From positions 1-5,999 of the forward strand of contig JAZUOO010000001.1 in the NCBI GenBank assembly GCA_045604705.1: DNA of 5,999 nt. Reading direction: 5' to 3'. The translations under genes and the position numbers were made by a program. The stretch comes from SIG622 sp045604705. GTDB taxonomy: Bacteria; Bacillota; Clostridia; Oscillospirales; CAG-382. Under the pieces are notes generated by a model that did not search any database, was not told the DNA's origin, and saw nothing but the letters and a program-made list of their open reading frames with translations. Positions within the stretch are counted from its first letter, which is position 1; each line of letters starts with the position of its first letter. Shown here in pieces: positions 1 to 5,927 of this stretch.

Positions 1-6
1 GCCAGG

Positions 7-42
7 AAAGAAGTAAGGTTTCGTATCTTGCTTCTTTTTTAT
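7..42 (+). terminator. Intrinsic terminator of an upstream gene off the left edge
   Basis: The arm AAGAAGTAAG (8-17) pairs with CTTGCTTCTT (27-36) over ten base pairs, including one T-G wobble, around a nine-base loop. A run of six T (35-40) and more T-rich sequence follow. This is the standard Rho-independent layout, though the stem is rather AT-rich. It separates whatever lies upstream from the promoter that starts at 57. Confidence 0.7.
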
Positions 43-56
43 TTTTTGAAAAAATA

Positions 57-85
57 TTGACAACTCACATTTTTGAGCTTATAAT
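57..85 (+). promoter_or_regulatory. Consensus sigma-A promoter for the hydrolase gene
   Basis: TTGACA (57-62) and TATAAT (80-85) both match the vegetative consensus exactly and are separated by 17 bases. Transcription should start near 92, giving a leader of about 65 nt before the expected start codon at 157. The intact promoter shows that the damaged gene downstream probably is still transcribed. Confidence 0.88.
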
Positions 86-114
86 AGATTTATAACCTTG
101 TTTTTAATATAATC

Positions 115-135
115 TCCTACGGAAAAACCTTAGGA
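115..135 (+). other. Small leader hairpin before the hydrolase gene
   Basis: TCCTA (115-119) pairs with TAGGA (131-135). After one mismatch, GG (121-122) pairs with CC (128-129) around an AAAAA loop. It lies in the predicted 5' leader, six bases before the AAAGGA ribosome binding site. No known riboswitch class is recognised; it may be incidental. Confidence 0.3.
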
Positions 136-141
136 CAATAT

Positions 142-147
142 AAAGGA
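142..147 (+). promoter_or_regulatory. Ribosome binding site that fixes the true hydrolase start at 157
   Basis: AAAGGA lies nine bases before the codon at 157-159, exactly where family members begin (Met-Lys-Leu-Tyr-Thr-Leu-Gly-Thr). That codon is AAG here, not ATG. By contrast, the ATG at 185 follows CGGTACAAGCC, with no Shine-Dalgarno sequence at a useful distance. The site therefore supports initiation at 157 in the ancestral gene. Confidence 0.65.
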
Positions 148-156
148 CGATACCAA

Positions 157-898
157 AAGAAACTATATACCCTCGGTACAAGCCATGGAGGAACCGAAGT
201 CGGACGCTCCTGCTCGGGAAATCTTTTGCAGTGTGACAATAATTTCTACCTTTTTTGACTGCGGCGGCGATATAGAACGTAAAATGAAAGATATGGACTT
301 GCCCATTGGAAGAATCAAAGCCGTATTCATTTCCCATATGCACGGCGATCATGTGGTAAACCTGCCTGCAATAGTAAAGTGCTTTCTGTGCGGTTACAGC
401 AGAATGGACACAACTCTCAGAGTTTATTTGCCGGACAATGACGGACTCCGGGCTTTCAAAGCATGGGCAAGAGTTATGTGTATGAATCCGGATTCGGAAA
501 AGCTCATCCTAAGCACATTTTCAGAAGGTCTTGTATATGAGGATGAAAACGCAAGGGTTCACGCTATAAGAACAGAGCATATGATGAACGGAGAGCTTCC
601 GAGTTTTGCATTTATGGTTGAATTTATGGACGGTAAACGTTTCCTGTATACGGGCGACCTCAACTGCGATTTCCACGATTATCCGAAAGTTGTCTTTGAA
701 AAAGATTTTGACCTTATTCTCTCGGAGCTTGTACACTTCAATACAGAAAAGAATCTCGATACCATAGTAAAAAGCAGGACAAAAAAGCTGGTATTTACTC
801 ATATGGCACCGAGAAACATTCCTGTCATAGAAGCGGTTCGTGAAAAATTCCCCTTTGAAGTCGAAATTGCCGAGGACGGAAAGTGCTTTGAATTTTAA
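157..898 (+). pseudogene. Metallo-beta-lactamase-fold hydrolase (RNase Z-like), 5' end frameshifted and start codon lost
   Basis: This is a metal-dependent hydrolase of the metallo-beta-lactamase superfamily, resembling the RNase Z/ElaC-like branch; the substrate is unknown. Frame 157-255 reads KLYTLGTSHGG then TEVGRSCSGNL and ends FYLF, followed by TGA at 256-258. Dropping one T from the six-T run 251-256 joins it directly to DCGGD and the remaining frame, restoring a 246-residue protein. Numbered on that protein, likely metal ligands are H60-x-H62-x-D64-H65 (HMHGDH), H141 (RTEHM), D167 (YTGDL) and H215 (FTHMAP). No ATG, GTG or TTG occurs in frame between the upstream stop (85-87) and 157; the expected start codon is AAG. 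An ORF from ATG 185 (237 residues) exists, but its first 24 residues are an out-of-frame reading of the conserved N-terminus and should not be taken as the native protein. The body is intact, so the damage is recent or is sequence error. Recoding is the less likely third option. Confidence 0.75.
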
Positions 899-910
899 CT
901 TTTATTCCTC

Positions 911-938
911 TTGACAAAACGGAAAATATGGATATAAT
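911..938 (+). promoter_or_regulatory. Consensus sigma-A promoter for the 527-residue lipoprotein
   Basis: TTGACA (911-916) and TATAAT (933-938) are perfect hexamers with a 16-base spacer. The start of transcription should be near 945, giving a leader of under 30 nt. The promoter begins only 12 bases after the hydrolase stop codon, and I see no terminator between the two genes, so some read-through is possible. Confidence 0.85.
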
Positions 939-972
939 AGAATCATAAACAAATTACAGAACGGAGATCACC

Positions 973-2556
973 ATGAAAAAATTACTTTCATTAACACTTG
1001 CAGCAGCTCTTACATTCTCCTTTGCCTCCTGCGGCAAAAAGGACGAAAATGATACACAAAACACTGCAAAAAACGAACAAGCACAGCAGGAAGAACAGGC
1101 AAAAAAAGCCGCAACCCTTACACCCGATGAATATCTAGACTACATCATAATTGAAAAAAATGACATTGCGGGAAGCCTTAAAATGGTATTCGATGAGCTT
1201 AAAAAACAAACCGGAGACACAGCATCTGACGGTAAACTGACACTCTCTGTCGGAGATGGTACCGCAGAATTCATCGATGCTATTGACAGCGAAGCAGGTG
1301 AATACTACAGAAACAGTCTCGGATGGTTGAAATACGTAAGCCTTGATCTTGATGCAAACATCAAAAGTCAAGACCTTATGAGCCTTGCCGCACAGCTTGG
1401 TATCAACGGTACCAATATAGTTACTCTCGATTTCATCGCCTCCCTCGCAAAGGGTGAATTCTACTTTACAATTCCCGAACTCAGTTCCAAAACTGCACTT
1501 GTAAAAGTTCCGGAATCAGCCCTTGCCGAGCTTGAAATGAGCATGGATTTATCGGATTCAAATATGGATATACTCCCCGACGGTGCGGCAGCGGAAAGAA
1601 TGTACACTAAATATACGGGTATAGTTCTTGACAACATAACCGAAGTTGAAAAGACAGATGCTCAGGTAACGGTCGGAAGTGTTACGGCAGATACAAACAG
1701 GGTTTTCTTTGAGATAGACGAAAGACTTGCCAACGAAATGGCAATAGACATTGTTGAAGCTGCGCTCACAGATGAGGATCTGAAAAACATTATCGGCAAA
1801 ATATCCGAAGCAAACTATCAGCTTGCAGGCTTTGAGTCTGCCGAAATGATGACAATGGATGCATATGCCGATATGCAGGAGACTCTCGCAGACCTTAAAG
1901 AAAAGCAGTCAAAGAACAACTTTTCCGATGATACTGTCGGCATCACAATCCACACAAACAAGCTGGATGAAATATCCTGCATTGACGTAACCGCCGATAG
2001 TGAAAGCCTAATTAAGTACAACTACGTAGAAAAAGACGGTGCATTTGCGCTCGAATTCTATGTAGGCAAAGCAAAATACTTTGAGGGACGCGGAACAATT
2101 GACGACGACAAAATGGCAGGTAACTTCTCCGTCCTCAACGGTGATTCCCTAAGAATTGCAAACATCGCACTCGTAGACCTCGACCTTGCCTCCATTGAAC
2201 ACGGTATGACAAACGGTAAGGTAACAGCAACGCTCGCACCCGAATTCATATTTGCAATGGATATGCCCGAATACATCGGAAATTGCGAACTTGTAATAGT
2301 CTTCAACCAGGCAGAAGAGACAGCCTCCGCGTTTACAATGACACTTGACTACAACGGTAGGAAGGCATTTGAGCTTTATTCAAGCAGCAAGGAAAAGCAA
2401 TCCGGCGAAATTACTATCCCCGCAGAAGCACTCGACCTCAACAGTGAAAACGGTGTAAACGAATTCTTGTCAAGCATGAATCTCAACACAATCCTTACAA
2501 ACCTCAGCAATGCAGACGCCTCTCAGCTTATCGCTCTGTTCATGATGGGCTCATAA
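973..2556 (+). CDS. Lipoprotein of unknown function, 527 residues
   Basis: The N-terminus is a clear type II signal peptide: MKK, a hydrophobic stretch (L4-A18) and a Phe-Ala-Ser-Cys lipobox with lipidation expected at C20. Lipid attachment to the outer face of the cytoplasmic membrane follows. Residues 21 to about 47 form a Lys/Gln/Glu/Asn-rich flexible linker (GKKDENDTQN then QAQQEEQAKK). The long acidic remainder alternates predicted beta strands (EFYFTIPEL, FALEFYVGKAKYF, AFTMTLDYNGRKAFEL) with helical segments and has no membrane helix or catalytic motif that I recognise. Besides C20 it has only two cysteines, C336 and C438, which could form a disulfide. The start is secure: GGAG (963-966) sits six bases before the ATG. 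It has its own promoter and terminator, so it is monocistronic. It could be a solute-binding or cell-envelope structural protein, but nothing in the sequence decides this. Confidence 0.93.
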   Translation: MKKLLSLTLAAALTFSFASCGKKDENDTQNTAKNEQAQQEEQAKKAATLTPDEYLDYIIIEKNDIAGSLKMVFDELKKQTGDTASDGKLTLSVGDGTAEFIDAIDSEAGEYYRNSLGWLKYVSLDLDANIKSQDLMSLAAQLGINGTNIVTLDFIASLAKGEFYFTIPELSSKTALVKVPESALAELEMSMDLSDSNMDILPDGAAAERMYTKYTGIVLDNITEVEKTDAQVTVGSVTADTNRVFFEIDERLANEMAIDIVEAALTDEDLKNIIGKISEANYQLAGFESAEMMTMDAYADMQETLADLKEKQSKNNFSDDTVGITIHTNKLDEISCIDVTADSESLIKYNYVEKDGAFALEFYVGKAKYFEGRGTIDDDKMAGNFSVLNGDSLRIANIALVDLDLASIEHGMTNGKVTATLAPEFIFAMDMPEYIGNCELVIVFNQAEETASAFTMTLDYNGRKAFELYSSSKEKQSGEITIPAEALDLNSENGVNEFLSSMNLNTILTNLSNADASQLIALFMMGS

Positions 2557-2573
2557 GCAAATAACCAATTCTC

Positions 2574-2606
2574 AAGGGTGTATCCAATGCGGTACACCCT
2601 TTCTAT
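2574..2606 (+). terminator. Intrinsic terminator of the lipoprotein gene
   Basis: AAGGGTGTA (2574-2582) pairs perfectly with TACACCCTT (2593-2601), and a T-G and a C-G pair may extend the stem inward to leave a six-base loop. A T-rich tail (TTTCTATTTTA) follows. It lies 17 bases after the stop codon and ends just before the exporter promoter, so the lipoprotein and exporter are separate transcription units. Confidence 0.88.
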
Positions 2607-2613
2607 TTTACTA

Positions 2614-2642
2614 TTGACAATAAACCGTATTTTTTGTATAAT
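2614..2642 (+). promoter_or_regulatory. Consensus sigma-A promoter for the ABC exporter operon
   Basis: TTGACA (2614-2619) and TATAAT (2637-2642) are perfect, with a 17-base spacer. Transcription should start near 2649, leaving a leader of about 58 nt. Such a strong promoter on an exporter operon would fit control by a repressor, and an inverted repeat suitable for one lies immediately downstream. Confidence 0.88.
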
Positions 2643-2656
2643 ATACGCAAACACAA

Positions 2657-2682
2657 GAAGCTCAAACAAAACACAGAGCTTC
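2657..2682 (+). promoter_or_regulatory. Operator-like inverted repeat in the exporter leader
   Basis: GAAGCTC (2657-2663) and GAGCTTC (2676-2682) are perfect seven-base inverted copies separated by 12 A-rich bases. They lie at roughly +8 to +33 of the predicted transcript, 25 bases before the ATPase start. The centre-to-centre distance of 19 bases is close to two helical turns, which would suit a dimeric repressor. A leader RNA hairpin is an alternative. No regulator gene lies in the window. Confidence 0.45.
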
Positions 2683-2707
2683 AAATTGTCATAAACAAGG
2701 TATAATC

Positions 2708-3376
2708 ATGGAAATAAAAAACATAACAAAAAGCTACGGCAAAAAACAAGTCTTAAAGGACATAACCTTAAATGCCGCAGACGGCGAATGTATAGGAATT
2801 CTCGGCGGCAACGGAAGCGGAAAATCAACACTTCTCAACATACTTTCAGGAGTGCAAAAATGCGATGCCGGAAGTTTTACATACAACCAAAAAGAACTCC
2901 TCTCCGACACAAAGCTCAGAGGCAAAACCGTCGGATACGTCCCACAAAACACACCGCTTCTCGAAGAACTTACTGCCCTTGACAACCTTCGTCTGTGGTA
3001 CACGAAAGAAGAAATAAACAAGGAACTGTCCGTCGGTGTCCTTGAAATGCTCGGAATAGGCGAATTTATCAAGGTCACTGTCAGCAAAATGTCCGGCGGC
3101 ATGAAAAAGCGACTCGCAATAGGCTGCAGTGTTGCAAAAAATCCTAAGATACTGCTTCTCGACGAACCCTCTGCCGCACTTGACATTGTCTGCAAGGAAA
3201 GCATCTGTGACTACATAAAAGAAAGCAAAGCAAAAGGAACCACCGTCATCATCGCAACACACGACATACAAGAGTTATCCTTGTGTGATAAGCTCTATAT
3301 CCTGAAAAACGGCACACTCCACCCATATACATACGACGGAGAACAGTCAAAGCTAATAGCAGAACTCAAGGATTGA
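2708..3376 (+). CDS. ABC transporter ATP-binding protein of an ABC-2 type exporter
   Basis: This is the cytoplasmic motor subunit that hydrolyses ATP to drive export through the two permeases encoded next. At 222 residues it is a single nucleotide-binding domain without extra C-terminal domains. All motifs are present: Walker A GGNGSGKS (33-40), Q-loop Gln80 (YVPQN), signature MSGGMKKR (128-135), Walker B ILLLDE (148-153) with catalytic Glu153, D-loop AALD (156-159) and switch His185 (ATHD). The SGGMKKRL form of the signature is typical of ATPases paired with ABC-2 permeases. The start is supported by AAGG (2697-2700), seven bases before the ATG, and by the standard MEIKNITKSYG opening. It is first in the operon, 43 bases before the first permease. 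The domain assignment is certain; the substrate is unknown, and drug, peptide, lipid and ion export are all possible. Confidence 0.96.
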   Translation: MEIKNITKSYGKKQVLKDITLNAADGECIGILGGNGSGKSTLLNILSGVQKCDAGSFTYNQKELLSDTKLRGKTVGYVPQNTPLLEELTALDNLRLWYTKEEINKELSVGVLEMLGIGEFIKVTVSKMSGGMKKRLAIGCSVAKNPKILLLDEPSAALDIVCKESICDYIKESKAKGTTVIIATHDIQELSLCDKLYILKNGTLHPYTYDGEQSKLIAELKD

Positions 3377-3384
3377 ACAGATTA

Positions 3385-3404
3385 ACGTTCAAGGAAAGGA
3401 ACGT
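3385..3404 (+). promoter_or_regulatory. Hairpin presenting the ribosome binding site of the first permease
   Basis: ACGTTC (3385-3390) and GAACGT (3399-3404) form a perfect six-base-pair stem. The loop is AAGGAAAG, which holds one good Shine-Dalgarno sequence; a second AGG overlaps the 3' arm. From the end of the purine tract to the ATG at 3420 is 19 bases, unusually long, and no in-frame start codon lies nearer. The structure could tune translation of the permease relative to the ATPase or protect a processing site. It may also be chance. Confidence 0.4.
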
Positions 3405-3419
3405 ATAAAGCTTTTAACA

Positions 3420-4658
3420 ATGAACAAAAGAATTTATTTCTATCTCCAATTTAAGCGAGTACTGAAAAAATACCCGTCAATCCTTATCATCACCCTTGCA
3501 ACACTTGTCGCCATAACCCTTTGTGCGACAATGATACTCGGTGGAAACAAAAACGGGGAAGAAATGTCAAAAATCAAAGTCGGTGTTGTCGGAGATACCT
3601 CTGATAGCTTTCTGAACATGGGAATTGATGTTATAAAAAGCATTGACGATTCCAAATATTACATAGATATAATCTCCATGACAAAGGAGCAAGCCGAAAA
3701 AGCCGTTAAATCGGAAGAAATTATAGGCTATGTTGAAATTCCGGAGAACTTTGTTGAAAGCATTGCCTCCATGGACAACTCACCTGCGGTATACTATCTT
3801 CCCAACAGACCCGAGAGCATCGGAACCTCCCTTGCAAAAGAGGTCATGGACACAGTAGCTGTTTATATCACCGAATCCCAAAAGGCGGTTGCGGGATTAT
3901 CAGGCTACATAAGAGCCAATAAGCTGGAATATGGTAAAAGCCTTGATGAAATAAGTATTCTCCTTATGACAAACGTTATACTGCAGCGTAATAAGCTCTA
4001 TACAACCGAATATACCGGTATTGCGGGACACATCTCAACAGGCGGTTATTACCTTGCGGGACTATTGTTGTTTTTTATTATGCTCAGCGGTATTTCCTGC
4101 TCGTCCATTCTTACAAGGAAAGACTATGCCCTGGAACGATGCCTTCATTCCAAAGGCTTCGGAAGTACAAGGCAGGTTCTTTGCGAATATATGGTATACC
4201 TTGCAATATCAATATTCACACTTCTTATTCTCGCTTGTCTTTTGGGTATTGTCATCTCGACGGTTGACACCGGAATAAGAGAGCTTGCCTGTGCAAAGAT
4301 AACCGACTGTTTGATATACATTATAAGGATATTACCCGCGATCCTCGCCATAACGTCAATGCAGTTTCTCATGTACGAGGCAACAAACGGAATCGTGGCA
4401 GCTATACTTCTTCAGTTCCTGTCAGCAATAATTTTAGGCTACCTTTCCGGCTGCTTCTACCCAAACTATTTCTTTCCGGAAGCTCTGCGAAAGATTATAG
4501 ACATACTGCCGCCGGGGGTAAGCTTTACTTATATGCGCGAAACAATGCTCGGAAATTCTTCCCCGGCATACGTCTTTATTCTTGCAGCATATGCTGTAAT
4601 TTTTATTACCGCGGCAACTATCATCAGAAAAATAAGATTGGCAGGCGATGCGGCATGA
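3420..4658 (+). CDS. ABC-2 type permease, first subunit
   Basis: A membrane subunit of 412 residues for the exporter powered by the preceding ATPase. It has the ABC-2 (ABC2_membrane_3-like) layout. An amphipathic basic N-terminus is followed by helix 1 (about 20-40), then an extracytoplasmic domain to about residue 205. This domain opens with a beta-strand segment (IKVGVVGD) and contains a YVEIPENF element, the counterpart of the IPxxF-type segment common in this family. Five helices follow near 208-230, 257-282, 297-320, 324-345 and 383-404, ending in a basic tail (RKIRLAG). Between helices 5 and 6 is an ILPPGVSFTYMRE stretch like those conserved before the last helix in ABC-2 exporters. Met at 3420 is the only reasonable start, although the Shine-Dalgarno sequence is distant. 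The gene ends in a four-base ATGA overlap with the next one, indicating translational coupling. The specific substrate is not recognisable. Confidence 0.92.
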   Translation: MNKRIYFYLQFKRVLKKYPSILIITLATLVAITLCATMILGGNKNGEEMSKIKVGVVGDTSDSFLNMGIDVIKSIDDSKYYIDIISMTKEQAEKAVKSEEIIGYVEIPENFVESIASMDNSPAVYYLPNRPESIGTSLAKEVMDTVAVYITESQKAVAGLSGYIRANKLEYGKSLDEISILLMTNVILQRNKLYTTEYTGIAGHISTGGYYLAGLLLFFIMLSGISCSSILTRKDYALERCLHSKGFGSTRQVLCEYMVYLAISIFTLLILACLLGIVISTVDTGIRELACAKITDCLIYIIRILPAILAITSMQFLMYEATNGIVAAILLQFLSAIILGYLSGCFYPNYFFPEALRKIIDILPPGVSFTYMRETMLGNSSPAYVFILAAYAVIFITAATIIRKIRLAGDAA

Positions 4659-5806
4659 AAAGAAAAATAAGAGACACCTTGATATGGCTTGTGCTGCTCT
4701 GCAAGAGACTTTTGAAAAAGCCTGTATTTGTAGTGCTTCTGCTAATGATTCCACTTAGTGTCGTTGCAGTAAAAATGGGGGTATCCGATAATTCGGGTGT
4801 CCTTAATATAGGTCTTTACAGCGATGGAGGTACAATCGGCGATGAGATTGTAAAAAAACTTCTAAGCCGTGACAGTATAATCAGCTTCAGGGAATACCCA
4901 TCAGAGGAAGATGCACGAAAAGCTGTCATAGAGGACAAAATACAGGGTGCATGGATATTCCCGAAGGATATTTCTGAAACAATCGCACAAAATGCACAAT
5001 ATGCAGGTGCAAATCCGCTTGTAAAGGTAATAGAGCGTGAAGAAACACTTTCTCTCAAACTCTCACATGAGCTGCTTTACGGTTGTCTTCACCCCTATGT
5101 GGTATACGGCAACTACACGGTGTTCGCCGAAAGAAAATACGGCGACAAAGCTCCGAGCGACGAGGAAACGCTCAGGTACTATTTTGAAAACGGCACACCT
5201 CCCGCGGAAATACTGACGGTAAAAGTGGTGGGCGAAGAAGAAAACGTGGAGATAAACAATAATCTTCTGACACTTCCGCTTCGCGGTATCCTCTCCCTCA
5301 TGTGCGTTCTGTGCGGTCTTGCCTGTATGATGTACTTTTTGTCAGACAAAAAAAGCGGCAAATTCGACTGGCTTCCCGCACAAAGACACATAGTCCCGGC
5401 GTTCGGACAATGCTTTTCTGGGGTACTGCTCTGTGCGATTACCGTAATGACATCCGTTTATCTTCTCGGCATCGGAACGAGGCTCACCACCGAAATTGTG
5501 GCAATGCTGTTGTACATTTTCTGTGTATGCGGCTTTTGTCTGATTCTTGGGCTTATTTTCGGAAGTGCCGCAAGACTCGGAACGGTTGCACCCTTTATCA
5601 TGATACTGATGCTTGTACAATGTCCGATTTTTATGACAGATACCTCTTATCGCCCGATATGGTTTCTTTTCCCTCCGAGCTACTACCTCTATGCAATATC
5701 AAACAAAGCCTACATGGTATACATGGCAATCTATGCCGTAACAGCTCTCGGTGTGACATTAATCATTAATTGGGTATCTCTGAAAAATTCAAAGTTACTA
5801 TCTTAA
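4655..5806 (+). CDS. ABC-2 type permease, second subunit
   Basis: A 383-residue paralogue-like partner of the preceding permease with the same layout. Helix 1 is at about 23-40, an extracytoplasmic domain runs to about 208, and helices lie near 211-230, 252-274, 280-303, 309-328 and 354-375. The outer domain starts LNIGLYSDGG and contains AWIFPKDIS, matching the VEIPENF segment of its neighbour in position and character. Overall identity between the two looks low, so they more likely form a heterodimer than result from a recent duplication. Translation starts inside the stop codon of the first permease (ATGA, 4655-4658) with only a weak AGG upstream, so it probably depends on re-initiation. 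This should give roughly equal amounts of both subunits. It is the last gene of the operon; no strong terminator follows. The substrate is unknown. Confidence 0.91.
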   Translation: MKRKIRDTLIWLVLLCKRLLKKPVFVVLLLMIPLSVVAVKMGVSDNSGVLNIGLYSDGGTIGDEIVKKLLSRDSIISFREYPSEEDARKAVIEDKIQGAWIFPKDISETIAQNAQYAGANPLVKVIEREETLSLKLSHELLYGCLHPYVVYGNYTVFAERKYGDKAPSDEETLRYYFENGTPPAEILTVKVVGEEENVEINNNLLTLPLRGILSLMCVLCGLACMMYFLSDKKSGKFDWLPAQRHIVPAFGQCFSGVLLCAITVMTSVYLLGIGTRLTTEIVAMLLYIFCVCGFCLILGLIFGSAARLGTVAPFIMILMLVQCPIFMTDTSYRPIWFLFPPSYYLYAISNKAYMVYMAIYAVTALGVTLIINWVSLKNSKLLS

Positions 5807-5818
5807 AACACAGGATAT

Positions 5819-5840
5819 GGAACGACACATAGGTCGTTCC
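5819..5840 (+). repeat. Hairpin-forming inverted repeat after the exporter operon
   Basis: GGAACGAC (5819-5826) and GTCGTTCC (5833-5840) are perfect eight-base inverted copies around a six-base loop (ACATAG). The hairpin begins 12 bases after the last permease stop codon, where a terminator is expected. However, CTACACAAATTT follows rather than a T-run, so termination would be weak. It could instead stabilise the 3' end of the mRNA or be a copy of a dispersed intergenic palindrome. The rest of the gap to 5914 shows no convincing promoter; the nearest candidate -10 (GATAAT, 5870-5875) has no matching -35. Confidence 0.6.
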
Positions 5841-5914
5841 CTACACAAATTTATAGCCAATTCGCACCGGATAATTTTAGAATCAAATGAAGGAAACGAA
5901 GTTCCCAACCTCAG

Positions 5915-5921
5915 AAAGGAG
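5915..5921 (+). promoter_or_regulatory. Strong ribosome binding site of the last gene
   Basis: AAAGGAG lies six bases before the ATG at 5928. This close match to the anti-Shine-Dalgarno complement, at ideal spacing, confirms the start of the truncated reading frame at the window edge. Confidence 0.85.
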
Positions 5922-5927
5922 CATAAA

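Noticed and set aside
108..113. Second TATAAT in the hydrolase leader as an alternative promoter
   Set aside because: No -35-like hexamer lies 16-18 bases upstream (TAGATT at 85-90), whereas the promoter at 57-85 is perfect.
92..156. Riboswitch or attenuator in the hydrolase leader
   Set aside because: There is only a short imperfect hairpin (115-135) in about 65 nt, with no recognisable aptamer, leader peptide or terminator/antiterminator pair.
185..256. ATG at 185 as the genuine start of the hydrolase, giving 237 residues
   Set aside because: It has no ribosome binding site, and the sequence it yields before DCGGD is an out-of-frame reading of the conserved GTSHGG...CSGNL region visible in the neighbouring frame.
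1020..1110. Gln/Glu/Lys-rich stretch of the lipoprotein as a functional repeat
   Set aside because: There is no periodic unit; it is an ordinary flexible linker between the lipidated cysteine and the folded domain.
2734..3204. 156-codon open frame on the - strand inside the ATPase gene
   Set aside because: It is antisense to a complete, motif-rich ABC ATPase; its Ser/Pro/Leu-rich composition and lack of a ribosome binding site mark it as a shadow frame.
5302..5769. 155-codon + strand frame inside the second permease
   Set aside because: It overlaps a well-supported membrane protein in another frame, lacks hydrophobic segments or motifs, and its Arg/Cys/Ser/His-rich composition is typical of an out-of-frame reading.
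5870..5875. GATAAT as a -10 box for the last lipoprotein gene
   Set aside because: The corresponding -35 position (5847-5852, AAATTT) does not resemble TTGACA.
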